NCBI GenBank assembly: GCA_017995875.1
Contig: JAGOIB010000001.1
Span: forward strand, 32,915 to 56,068
Direction: 5' to 3'
DNA length: 23,154 nucleotides
From: Saprospiraceae bacterium
GTDB taxonomy: Bacteria > Bacteroidota > Bacteroidia > Chitinophagales > Saprospiraceae
Shown: one piece after another, positions 1-7,288 of the stretch
Numbering within the stretch: position 1 is the first letter of the stretch
Layout: each line of letters opens with the position of its first letter
Translations under genes and position numbers: made by a program
Notes under the pieces: model-generated
Seen by the model: only the letters and a program-made list of their open reading frames with translations
Databases searched by the model: none
What the model was told of the DNA's origin: nothing

Positions 1-14
1 AGCCTCTTTAGCTT

Positions 15-1271
15 TCAAATATCGTACTGCTTAATCTTTCTGTACAACGTCCTCTCTGAAATACCAAGTTCCAATGCAGCTTCTTTCCTCCGGCCGCCGT
101 GTCGCTTCAATGATTTTTTAATCATATCCTTCTCCATATCTTCCAGGGCTAGGCTCTCGTCGATGAGTTCGGATTTATCGAATTTCTTATCATCCAGGAT
201 GATTGGATTCCTGTCTTGCAGGCCTGTTCCGGGGATTATTTCAGGAATTGAAGTCGTACTCCATGGCTCCGGAGCAGTGAAAACAGTATCCGTTTCAGAT
301 CCTTTAAATGTCCTGAAACTTATGGTTTCAGGAACACGTAGGTTATTGCCCCGTATTAATTCAAACACCAGTTGTTTCAAATCATGCAGATCTCCTTTCA
401 TGTCAAAAAGGAGTTTATAAAGTATCTCTCTTTCCTGCAATCCATCCGACCCTTTTGATAAAGCCGGAAGATTTGTTTTAGTCAGGTGTGGAGCTATCTG
501 CAGAAGGGTAGTGGCGTCAACCAATTTATCTTCTGACAATACACTGAGCTGTTCAATCAGGTTTTTCAATTCCCTGATATTTCCCGGCCAGGGATATTTC
601 ATCAGGATATTTTTGGCCTGTTCCTCCAGCCGTATCGCTTCTGTATGATAGGTTTCAGCAAAATCAACTGCAAAGCGACGGATCAGAATGGGAATATCTT
701 CAGGTCTTTCCTTAAGGCTCGGTATATGAATAGGGACAGTATTAAGTCTATAGTAAAGATCCTCACGGAATTTTCCCTGACGTATCAAGCCTGGCAAGTC
801 AACATTACTCGCGGCAATGACGCGTACATCGGTGGATTGTGATTGAGAAGATCCTACTCTGATAAATTCACCGGATTCTAATACGCGGAGTAAATACGAT
901 TGTGTGTCCAGCGGCATTTCACCGATCTCATCCAGAAAGATGGTGCCGCCATCTACTGATTCAAAATATCCTTTACGATCAGCCGTAGCGCCTGTAAAGG
1001 ATCCCTTCTCGTGGCCAAAGAGTTCTGAATTAATAGTGCCTTGCGGTATAGCTCCGCAGTTGACAGCTATAAACTTATTGTGCTTGCGTGCGCTGAGTGC
1101 GTGAATAATTTGGCTGAATACTTCTTTACCTACACCACTTTCACCTGTGATCAGGACGGTGAGGTCTGTCGCAGCAACGCGAATAGCTGTATTCAATGCC
1201 CTGTCAAAGATGTCTGATCTTCCGACAAGCCCGAATCGTTGTTTTATGGTTGCCGCGGAGTTAGCCGACAT
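15..1271 (-). CDS. Sigma-54-type AAA+/Fis family transcriptional regulator without receiver domain
   Basis: The 418-residue protein opens directly into an AAA+ sigma-54-interaction domain. Visible motifs are Walker A GESGVGKE (residues 43-50), the sigma-54 contact loop GSFTGA (90-95) and Walker B GGTIFLDE (108-115). A Fis-type helix-turn-helix occupies about residues 377-418 ([18 protein letters not shown]). There is no receiver, GAF or PAS domain before the AAA+ core, so no input module is visible; residues of about 260-375 form a variable linker. By family it should activate RNA polymerase holding sigma-54, but the signal and targets are unknown. The ATG (1269-1271) lies inside the end of miaB, with an 11-bp overlap, so the two are almost certainly cotranscribed and translationally coupled. 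From memory, this pair is followed by lptE and secG in many Bacteroidota; that part would lie beyond position 1. Family call is firm, role is not. Confidence 0.93.
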   Translation of the reverse strand: MSANSAATIKQRFGLVGRSDIFDRALNTAIRVAATDLTVLITGESGVGKEVFSQIIHALSARKHNKFIAVNCGAIPQGTINSELFGHEKGSFTGATADRKGYFESVDGGTIFLDEIGEMPLDTQSYLLRVLESGEFIRVGSSQSQSTDVRVIAASNVDLPGLIRQGKFREDLYYRLNTVPIHIPSLKERPEDIPILIRRFAVDFAETYHTEAIRLEEQAKNILMKYPWPGNIRELKNLIEQLSVLSEDKLVDATTLLQIAPHLTKTNLPALSKGSDGLQEREILYKLLFDMKGDLHDLKQLVFELIRGNNLRVPETISFRTFKGSETDTVFTAPEPWSTTSIPEIIPGTGLQDRNPIILDDKKFDKSELIDESLALEDMEKDMIKKSLKRHGGRRKEAALELGISERTLYRKIKQYDI

Positions 1272-2709
1272 TCACTTCTTCATTTAAAACAATGCGCCCT
1301 TTCAATGTGGCGCTGTTGGATGACTCAACATAAACATGAACGTAGTCACCTGGTTTGCAATCGTGCGTTTTTGGAAAGACAATCATTTTATTTTGTGAAT
1401 TCCTTCCTTTGAATTCATCTTCGGACTTTCTGGAATCCCCTTCAATCAGTACTTTATAGGTCTTGCCGACATCACGTGCGTTATGAACATCCGAAATTTC
1501 TCGTTGGAGCTTAACGATTTCGGCCAGTCGTGATTTTTTCACGTCATCGGGAATATCATCTTTGTATTTTCTCGCGGCCAATGTTCCGGGCCTTTCTGAA
1601 TACATGAACATGTAACTCATGCTGTAATCTGCATAGGCCATCATGGAAAGGGTTTCCCTATGATCTTCATCGGTCTCTGTGCAGAATCCGGCAATGATAT
1701 CTGATGACACGGCACAATCAGGTATGATCTGCCGTATAGCTTCTATCCTGTTGACATACCATTCCCTGTCATACGTTCTGTTCATGAGGGATAAGACCCG
1801 TGAGCTCCCGGACTGAACAGGCAAATGGATGTAATTGCAAATGTTCTCATGACGTGCGATCGTATACAATACTTCGTCAGTAATGTCTTTCGGATGGGAT
1901 GTACTGAATCGAATACGAAGATCAGGGTGTATTTGTGCAACGCTTTCAAGCAATCTTGCAAAAGAATATGTTTCGTGTGTTTCCGGATGTTGCCATTTGT
2001 ACGAATCCACATTTTGGCCCAATAAGGTTACTTCCCTAAATCCTTTTTCAAAAAGGTGGGTGGCTTCAGAGATAATAGTGAAAGGGTCTCTGGAGCGCTC
2101 GCGGCCTCGTGTAAACGGCACTACACAAAATGAACACATGTTGTCGCATCCCCGCATGATGGAGATGAATGCAGTGATCCCATTGCTCTCGAGGCGAATC
2201 GGGCTAATATCGGCATAGGTTTCTTCTCTGGATAGCAGGACATTGATTCCTTTATCCCCGTCTTCAGCCTGGCTTAGGAGGCGTGGAAGATCCCTGTATG
2301 CATCAGGTCCTACGACAATATCAACCAGCTTTTCTTCTTCCAGGAGACTTTGTTTCAAGCGCTCCGCCATACAGCCCAGGATGCCAACCATCGTACCCGG
2401 TCTGTTCTTCTTGATTTTGTCAATGGTTCGAAGCCTCTTCCTGATAGTTTCCTCAGCCTTTTCACGTATCGAACAGGTATTGAGCAGGATGAGATTGGCG
2501 CTTTCAATGTCCCTCGTCGGGCTGTACTGAAAGTCAGTCAGGATCGATGCCACAATCTCACTGTCACTGAAATTCATTTGACAGCCATAACTTTCTATGT
2601 AGAAACGCTTTACATTAAGGCCATTAATATCCTCATTATCAGCAAAATAAAATGCCTCACCCTGCCGGGATTCATCAATGGTCTTAAAAGTGTCAGTGAC
2701 TTGGTTCAT
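1261..2709 (-). CDS. miaB: tRNA-2-methylthio-N6-dimethylallyladenosine synthase MiaB
   Basis: This is the radical-SAM methylthiotransferase that converts i6A37 to ms2i6A37 in tRNAs reading UNN codons. Numbered from an upstream in-frame ATG at 2748, the MTTase domain supplies Cys56, Cys92 and Cys126 for the auxiliary 4Fe-4S cluster. The radical-SAM motif is CDNMCSFC (Cys201, 205, 208). A TRAM-like RNA-binding domain closes the protein at about residues 420-490. I chose the second ATG (2707-2709), giving 482 residues, because a TAtcTTTG promoter element lies at 2726-2733 on the same strand. A transcript from it would start after the first ATG, and the residues between the two ATGs look unlike coding sequence of this family. 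The 3' end overlaps the downstream regulator gene. It diverges from the ornithine aminotransferase gene. Confidence 0.96.
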   Translation of the reverse strand: MNQVTDTFKTIDESRQGEAFYFADNEDINGLNVKRFYIESYGCQMNFSDSEIVASILTDFQYSPTRDIESANLILLNTCSIREKAEETIRKRLRTIDKIKKNRPGTMVGILGCMAERLKQSLLEEEKLVDIVVGPDAYRDLPRLLSQAEDGDKGINVLLSREETYADISPIRLESNGITAFISIMRGCDNMCSFCVVPFTRGRERSRDPFTIISEATHLFEKGFREVTLLGQNVDSYKWQHPETHETYSFARLLESVAQIHPDLRIRFSTSHPKDITDEVLYTIARHENICNYIHLPVQSGSSRVLSLMNRTYDREWYVNRIEAIRQIIPDCAVSSDIIAGFCTETDEDHRETLSMMAYADYSMSYMFMYSERPGTLAARKYKDDIPDDVKKSRLAEIVKLQREISDVHNARDVGKTYKVLIEGDSRKSEDEFKGRNSQNKMIVFPKTHDCKPGDYVHVYVESSNSATLKGRIVLNEEVNVG

Positions 2710-2725
2710 AATCAATAAGGGGTGG

Positions 2726-2733
2726 CAAAGATA
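2726..2733 (-). promoter_or_regulatory. Bacteroidota -7 element (TATCTTTG) for miaB
   Basis: TATCTTTG matches the TAnnTTTG -7 consensus described for Bacteroidota sigma-ABfr. It ends 16 bases before the ATG at 2709, leaving a short leader. I see no clear TTG -33 element at the expected 19-20 bp spacing, so this half-site is moderate evidence. It favours the 2709 start over 2748. Confidence 0.45.
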
Positions 2734-2781
2734 AGGTTTATCTGCCATTTTGACACGTTAGCGTCCGGCAATATTTCGATG

Positions 2782-2812
2782 TTGAATTATGCCTGAAAAG
2801 TTGGTATTTTTG
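2782..2812 (+). promoter_or_regulatory. Bacteroidota promoter TTG-N20-TATTTTTG for ornithine aminotransferase
   Basis: TTG at 2782-2784, a 20-bp spacer, then TATTTTTG at 2805-2812 fit the Bacteroidota -33/-7 consensus. The elements lie across and just after the first in-frame ATG (2789). Initiation near 2819 would therefore exclude that codon and leave ATG 2828 or 2834 as the start. Confidence 0.55.
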
Positions 2813-2827
2813 AAATCCAAAAATGCA

Positions 2828-4117
2828 ATGTTGATGACTACCGACACGCTCAATCAATCCAGGTTATTTATAGATTTAGAGGATAAGTATGGGGCCCATA
2901 ATTACCATCCTCTTCCGGTAGTCCTAACGAAGGGTGAGGGAGTATTCTTGTGGGATGTAGAGGGCAAGCGATACTATGATTTTCTGTCTGCATACAGTGC
3001 TGTCAATCAGGGCCATTGTCATCCCAGGATAATACAGGCTTTAATAGACCAGGCAAGCCAGTTGACACTTACCTCCCGTGCTTTTTACAATGACAAACTT
3101 GGCCCTTTTGAAAAGTACATCACCGAATATTTTGGTTATGACAAAGTCCTGGTTGCTAATTCAGGTGTTGAAGCAGTAGAAACAGCCATCAAACTATGCC
3201 GGAAATGGGCCTATGAAAGAAAAGGACTAACAGATCAAATGGCGAAGATTGTGTTTGTATCCGGTAATTTCCATGGCCGTACGCTCGGAGTTATTTCTGC
3301 TTCAACAGATCCAAGTAGTACAGGTGGGTTTGGGCCATACATGCCGGGGTATATTCTCGTGCCGTACAATGACAAAGCTGCCATCGAAGATGCTCTGCAA
3401 GATCCAAATGTTGCAGGAGTATTGTTAGAGCCTATTCAGGGAGAGGCAGGCGTTGTGGTTCCTGATGCAGATTACCTTCCATTCGTTCAGGCGAAATGTC
3501 GTGAGAAGAATGTCTTGTTTATAGTAGATGAAGTCCAGACTGGTATAGCCAGGACAGGCAAACTCCTGGCCACTTGTGGAAACTGTATGTGCAAAGGTTT
3601 TTGTGAAAATAAGCCGGAAGTCAAGCCCGATATTCTCATCCTTGGCAAGGCTTTATCTGGCGGTGTGTTACCGGTCTCAGCGGTTTTAGCTAACAATGAA
3701 ATCATGCTGTGTATCAAGCCTGGTGAACATGGATCTACATTTGGAGGAAATCCTTTGGCCTGTGCGGTTGCTATGACAGCACTTGAGGTCATTAAGGATG
3801 AAAGGCTGGACGCCAGGGCATTAGCGCTTGGTATGATATTCCGGGAAAGGATGCAAAGGCTGGTTGATACTAATCCAATTGTATTACTGGTACGCGGAAA
3901 GGGCCTGTTGAATGCAATTGTCGTAGATGATGACGAAGATGGCCATCTTGCCTGGGATATTTGTGTGGCAATGGCGTCTAAAGGTCTATTGGCAAAACCA
4001 ACCCATGGCAATATTATTCGCTTTGCACCCCCTTTGGTCATCACGGAAGATCAGCTTCACGAATGCTGCGATATTATCGAAGAGGCTATTGGAAGCATAG
4101 GGCATAGTGAAAAGTGA
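2828..4117 (+). CDS. rocD: Ornithine aminotransferase (ornithine--oxo-acid transaminase)
   Basis: A fold-type I, class III PLP aminotransferase that moves the delta-amino group of ornithine to 2-oxoglutarate, giving glutamate semialdehyde. The N-terminal [15 protein letters not shown] block is characteristic of ornithine aminotransferase. Numbered from the upstream ATG at 2789, the PLP-ring aspartate is D247 (FIVDEVQTG) and the Schiff-base lysine is K287 ([11 protein letters not shown]). Start 2828 (430 residues; 2834 is also possible) was chosen because a promoter covers the first ATG and family similarity begins near [11 protein letters not shown]. Odd feature: between those two catalytic residues there is an insertion [10 protein letters not shown] (C263, C266, C268, C272) where the human enzyme, as I remember it, has only a short loop. 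The stop codon lies inside a heptamer array. Family confident; physiological direction not visible. Confidence 0.93.
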   Translation: MLMTTDTLNQSRLFIDLEDKYGAHNYHPLPVVLTKGEGVFLWDVEGKRYYDFLSAYSAVNQGHCHPRIIQALIDQASQLTLTSRAFYNDKLGPFEKYITEYFGYDKVLVANSGVEAVETAIKLCRKWAYERKGLTDQMAKIVFVSGNFHGRTLGVISASTDPSSTGGFGPYMPGYILVPYNDKAAIEDALQDPNVAGVLLEPIQGEAGVVVPDADYLPFVQAKCREKNVLFIVDEVQTGIARTGKLLATCGNCMCKGFCENKPEVKPDILILGKALSGGVLPVSAVLANNEIMLCIKPGEHGSTFGGNPLACAVAMTALEVIKDERLDARALALGMIFRERMQRLVDTNPIVLLVRGKGLLNAIVVDDDEDGHLAWDICVAMASKGLLAKPTHGNIIRFAPPLVITEDQLHECCDIIEEAIGSIGHSEK

Positions 4118-4161
4118 AAAGTGAAGAGTGAAGAGTGAAAAGTGAAAAGTGAAGAGTGAAA
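4106..4161 (+). repeat. Heptamer tandem array (AGTGAAR)x8 spanning the rocD stop codon
   Basis: Eight contiguous 7-bp units, AGTGAAA or AGTGAAG, run without interruption. The first two units encode the last residues S-E-K and the TGA of the ornithine aminotransferase gene. Every unit contains TGA on the plus strand, and since 7 is not a multiple of 3 all three plus frames are closed within 21 bp. The complementary strand (YTTCACT) has no stop codon in any frame, which creates a spurious minus ORF. Confidence 0.9.
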
Positions 4162-4211
4162 AATATCTAAGATAAATGCTCTCCACCAGGATGTTCAAAA
4201 AACAAAGCTTG

Positions 4212-4443
4212 TTGAATTACCAGGACCTCTAGGGCTTTGAAGACATTTTCTCTGTAGAAAATTTTGAATTGCCACGGCTTTCAAGTCATGGAATAAATGA
4301 TTGTGGAATCATATTGAATTTCCACGGCTTTCAAGCCGTGGAAAAGATGGTCTGTTAGAAAGTTTTGAATTGCCACAGCTTTCAAGCCGCGGAATAAATG
4401 ATAGTGGGATCATATTGAATTGCCAGGGCCTTCAGGCCGTGGG
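4212..4443. repeat. REP-like hairpin array, five units with two alternating spacers
   Basis: Five copies of a roughly 30-bp element begin at 4212 (degenerate), 4264, 4314, 4365 and 4415, about 50 bp apart. Each starts TTGAATT and continues into an inverted repeat. The best copy (4320-4343) has arms TTCCACGGCTT and AAGCCGTGGAA around TC. Two spacer types alternate: an AATAAATGATNGTGG-ATCATA type after the 4264 and 4365 units, and a TCTGTTAGAAAG-like type after the 4212 and 4314 units. The whole is therefore a 101-102-bp period holding two hairpins. This resembles bacterial REP/BIME elements. No REP-associated (RAYT) transposase gene lies in the window. Together with the heptamer array it fills the 4118-4431 gap, which has no gene. 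Confidence 0.85.
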
Positions 4444-5037
4444 ACGCATGTTCTTGATCATCTGGTCAATATCCATCACTTGTGCTATCAATGATCGTTC
4501 ACTGTCATTATAGATTATAAAGTCTGAAAGTGGAATTTTCTTTTCATCCGGCCACTGGAATTTCATTCTGTCCCTGATTTGCTCCTCGGCTAGGTCATCT
4601 CGTTTCATAACACGTTTGATTCTCGTGTCTTCAGAGGCGACCACCAGGATGACTGCCTGTAATCTTGAAATGAGGTTTTCTTCAAATAGTATTGCACTTT
4701 CCTGTAGTAAATAGGGTGCGGCCTGCTGGGGCTCCTCTGATGACCAGATCTTGAGATCTTCAAAAACAGCCGGATGAACGATGGCATTCAGTTGTTTTAG
4801 CATTGATGGATCGGTAAAGACCCTGGAAGCGACCCAGGACCGGTTCAATTCCTGATCATACGTATATGCTTCATTGCCGAATAAGCGTATTATTTGTTCT
4901 TTAACCTCATTGTCATGGTGCATCAGATATTTGGCCCGGATATCGGATTCATATACCGGTATGCCAAGCGTCCGAAACAATCCTGCCACGGTTGATTTAC
5001 CTGAGCCAATTCCGCCTGTAAGTCCAATAAGCCTCAT
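4432..5037 (-). CDS. coaE: Dephospho-CoA kinase
   Basis: The 201-residue P-loop kinase performs the last step of coenzyme A synthesis, phosphorylating the 3'-hydroxyl of dephospho-CoA. The N-terminus carries the family P-loop GGIGSGKST (residues 8-16), followed by the VYESDIRAKYLMH substrate region, where the aspartate is the expected catalytic base. Length matches the family. It is the last gene of a three-gene minus-strand run, 27 bp after the YigZ-family gene. Its 3' end is unusual: the final residues R-P-T-A and the TGA stop are read from the last REP-like hairpin, so the native end may have been rewritten by that element. The ATG at 5035-5037 is the only reasonable start. Confidence 0.95.
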   Translation of the reverse strand: MRLIGLTGGIGSGKSTVAGLFRTLGIPVYESDIRAKYLMHHDNEVKEQIIRLFGNEAYTYDQELNRSWVASRVFTDPSMLKQLNAIVHPAVFEDLKIWSSEEPQQAAPYLLQESAILFEENLISRLQAVILVVASEDTRIKRVMKRDDLAEEQIRDRMKFQWPDEKKIPLSDFIIYNDSERSLIAQVMDIDQMIKNMRPTA

Positions 5038-5064
5038 ACGAAGGTGTAAATTGCTAAAATCGTT

Positions 5065-5727
5065 TCAGATAATAATATCTTCCTTCAATACTTCAACTTC
5101 TATTCCAAGATATGACATGTAGTGCTCAAGGTCTTCGAAATCCATTTGACTGAGTTGGTGCAATATTTCAATAAGATTTTGTTTCGCGGTCGACTTAGGA
5201 AGGCAAATAATGAAAGAAGCACGATCACCATATGATTCCTCAATAACAGGAATATCATGCTGCTTAAAGTAATTTAGAAATGAAGGAAAAGATTCATAGG
5301 ATAGTGTGATCAAGACCTTAGTCAGCACATTTCTTTCAACAATTATGGCGGTATTTATAGCATTAGCTGTACTCGTTTTATAGGCTTCTATGAGGCCCGG
5401 AATTCCAAGTTTAGTTCCACCAAAATATCTGACTACGACAACACACACATTTGTAAGCTTGTTTTTTATCAGTTGCCCGAGAATGGGTCGTCCTGCGGAG
5501 CCTGAAGGTTCTCCGTCATCATTTGATCGTTCTAATGATCCATCAGGAAACAAGCGGAATGCAGTACAGTAGTGCCTTGCCTTTGGATGTTCTTTTTTAA
5601 CCGATTGCAGGAAATGTTGAACATCATCTTCTGTCTCTACAGGATAGGCGTAAGCAAGGAATTTGCTGCCTCTTTCCATGTAGTATCCTTCCGATGGTGA
5701 GGATAGGGTCAGAAATTGATCTTCCAA
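5065..5727 (-). CDS. YigZ/IMPACT family protein (UPF0029)
   Basis: A 220-residue protein of the YigZ/IMPACT family, which has an N-terminal UPF0029 domain and a small C-terminal alpha/beta domain (DUF1949 type). The signature DDGEPSGSAGRP falls at residues 70-81, and RYFGGTKLG at 100-108. The biochemical function is unresolved; the eukaryotic relative IMPACT acts in translational stress signalling. The start is TTG (5725-5727). No ATG occurs nearby upstream, and the conserved SPSEGYYMERGSKF block begins at residue 10, so an internal ATG at residue 17 would cut into it. The TTG sits inside the last codons of the upstream permease gene (19-bp overlap), implying translational coupling. Family call firm, start moderately so. 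Confidence 0.9.
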   Translation of the reverse strand: MEDQFLTLSSPSEGYYMERGSKFLAYAYPVETEDDVQHFLQSVKKEHPKARHYCTAFRLFPDGSLERSNDDGEPSGSAGRPILGQLIKNKLTNVCVVVVRYFGGTKLGIPGLIEAYKTSTANAINTAIIVERNVLTKVLITLSYESFPSFLNYFKQHDIPVIEESYGDRASFIICLPKSTAKQNLIEILHQLSQMDFEDLEHYMSYLGIEVEVLKEDIII

Positions 5728-6608
5728 GTGTCTTTGTTCTGAGCATAAGCAATAGTCAGGATCGACAACGTAGCCAGGCCAATCCCAATCCAGTTGAGGC
5801 GATTGAGTTTTTCACGGAATGCGATTACTGCAATAATTGTTGACAGTAACAGTACTGACACATTGAGCATCGGGTACATGATGCTTCCTTTCCACCCCTG
5901 GTTGAGCATCACCAGCATCAGGTAAATGGAGAAATAATTTGGTATACCAAGCATGATTCCGGCATAGATATCTTTCCGGGAAATGCTGTTTGTTCTATTG
6001 ATCCAATGCCATCCAGTGATTAACCAGCCTATGACAGCAGCACATCCAAAACCATGTGTCGTGAAAGTCATTTGCTGATCGCCAACGAGTCCGGATTTTT
6101 CAACATAAAACAAAATAATCTCTATGGCAGATGATAGGAGTAATACGAAGAAAAGTAAAGCTATGTTTTTGCCCGGTTTCTGAAAAGAAATGGATGTCCC
6201 ATTTTGATTGATCGCTACAATGGCCATTAGCGCCAGCAATAGTCCACAAAATGCAGGCCATCCAAATCGTTCGTGAAAGACCAGGACTGTAAAGGAAACG
6301 GTGGTAATCAGTGACATTCGCTGCATCATCGTGGTTAGGGTGATACCAGCTTTTTGAATGGCTATAGCAGTCAGATTGAACCCGGAAATAAAGAGGATAC
6401 CAAGTAGTAAATCATATTTAAACCATGGTGTTTGGATGATTTGTGGGGAAAATGGGAAATTTCCCTCCGGATCAAGAAAAGAACCGAGGAGAAGGCAAAC
6501 AGTGTAGTTAATCACAATGGCGTTAAAGGTGTTGACCTTCCAGCGACCAAACAATTTGAAGCATATACCGATGCAGATTGTAACCAGCAAACACCATACA
6601 AAGGTCAT
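5709..6608 (-). CDS. DMT-superfamily (EamA-like) membrane transporter
   Basis: The 299-residue protein is hydrophobic almost throughout, with about ten predicted membrane segments in two halves, as in EamA/DMT permeases. The first half ends near residue 130 (AFCGLLLALMAIVAI). The second ends near 292 (WIGIGLATLSILTIAYA), where the closing helix has the typical glycine-rich DMT pattern. Substrate cannot be read; relatives export metabolites, amino acids or drugs. It is the first gene of a minus-strand unit with the YigZ-family gene and coaE, overlapping the former by 19 bp. A TAatTTTG -7-like element at 6640-6647 lies upstream. It diverges from the DUF1599 gene. Confidence 0.85.
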   Translation of the reverse strand: MTFVWCLLVTICIGICFKLFGRWKVNTFNAIVINYTVCLLLGSFLDPEGNFPFSPQIIQTPWFKYDLLLGILFISGFNLTAIAIQKAGITLTTMMQRMSLITTVSFTVLVFHERFGWPAFCGLLLALMAIVAINQNGTSISFQKPGKNIALLFFVLLLSSAIEIILFYVEKSGLVGDQQMTFTTHGFGCAAVIGWLITGWHWINRTNSISRKDIYAGIMLGIPNYFSIYLMLVMLNQGWKGSIMYPMLNVSVLLLSTIIAVIAFREKLNRLNWIGIGLATLSILTIAYAQNKDTWKINF

Positions 6609-6639
6609 GGAGAGGTTGTTTTAGCTATTGTTAACAGGT

Positions 6640-6647
6640 CAAAATTA
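6640..6647 (-). promoter_or_regulatory. Possible Bacteroidota -7 element (TAATTTTG) for the permease operon
   Basis: TAATTTTG matches TAnnTTTG and lies 31 bases upstream of the permease ATG at 6608, in the 44-bp divergent gap. No matching TTG -33 element was found at the right spacing, so this rests on one half of the consensus. Confidence 0.35.
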
Positions 6648-6652
6648 ATTTT

Positions 6653-7288
6653 TTGATGATCTTTGTACCACATTTGCTACTGTTGCTTGGTCAGGTTCAG
6701 CCACTGGATAGCAAATGCTCTAAACGAATAATATACTTAGTGCAACAAAGCCTTAACCAGTACGATTTAGTTATTGCCAGGTGCAAAGAACTGTTCCTGC
6801 GGAAAAACAAGGATTATGGGTCTGCCTGGAGGGTGCTCCGGCTAACCTCCCTCACCGATCAGATCTACATCAAAGCATCACGCATCCGTACTATTGAAGA
6901 GCAAGGTACAAGTAAAGTAAGTGATGGGGTCGACGATGAGTATGTGGGGATCATCAATTATTGCCTGATGGCCCTGATCCAGCATTCCCTTGCTGGAGAT
7001 GACAGACAGGATATACCTGTGACAGAGTTAGGACCATTGTATGATAGGTTTGTGGAGCAGACAAGGCAATTGTTCCAGGACAAAAATCATGATTATGGTG
7101 AAATCTGGCGCGAAATGCGTATCAGCAGTTATACTGACTTGATCCTGATGAAATTGTTGCGTATCAAACAAATTGAAGACAACCGGGGCCTTCTTCTTGC
7201 CTCCGAGGGTGTCGACGCCAATTATATGGATATTATCAATTATTGTGTTTTTGCTTTAATCCGTTTAGAAGAACAATCTACTTTATGA
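6653..7288 (+). CDS. Tandem DUF1599 (Nmad1-type) domain protein
   Basis: A 211-residue soluble protein made of two copies of the DUF1599 domain, at about residues 36-111 and 129-205. Both keep the pattern KNxDYGxxWRxxR, then SxTDxIxxKxxRIxxIE, then GVDxxYxxIINYCxxALI. The Pfam name, nucleotide modification associated domain 1, comes from comparative genomics of DNA-modifying phages. No enzyme activity is established to my knowledge. Residues 1-29 (MMIFVPHLLLLL...) look unlike the family; a GTG at 6740 (residue 30) would give a start just before the first domain and may be the real one. The TGA overlaps the next gene's ATG (ATGA), and the same gene pair is widespread in Bacteroidota. A nucleotide or base-handling role is only a family-level guess. 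Confidence 0.87.
   Translation: MMIFVPHLLLLLGQVQPLDSKCSKRIIYLVQQSLNQYDLVIARCKELFLRKNKDYGSAWRVLRLTSLTDQIYIKASRIRTIEEQGTSKVSDGVDDEYVGIINYCLMALIQHSLAGDDRQDIPVTELGPLYDRFVEQTRQLFQDKNHDYGEIWREMRISSYTDLILMKLLRIKQIEDNRGLLLASEGVDANYMDIINYCVFALIRLEEQSTL

Noticed and set aside
2243..2718. Plus-strand frames of 95 and 122 residues opposite miaB
   Set aside because: They lie wholly antisense to the conserved MiaB domains and resemble no family.
3986..4198. Minus-strand frame with FHFSLFT-type peptide repeats
   Set aside because: It is the antisense reading of the AGTGAAR array and the rocD end; the repeat has no stops on that strand, so openness is expected.
4200..4445. CRISPR-like array (regular palindromic repeats about 50 bp apart)
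   Set aside because: The spacers are only two alternating conserved sequences rather than unique ones, the repeats vary, and no cas gene is present. A REP/BIME-like array fits better.
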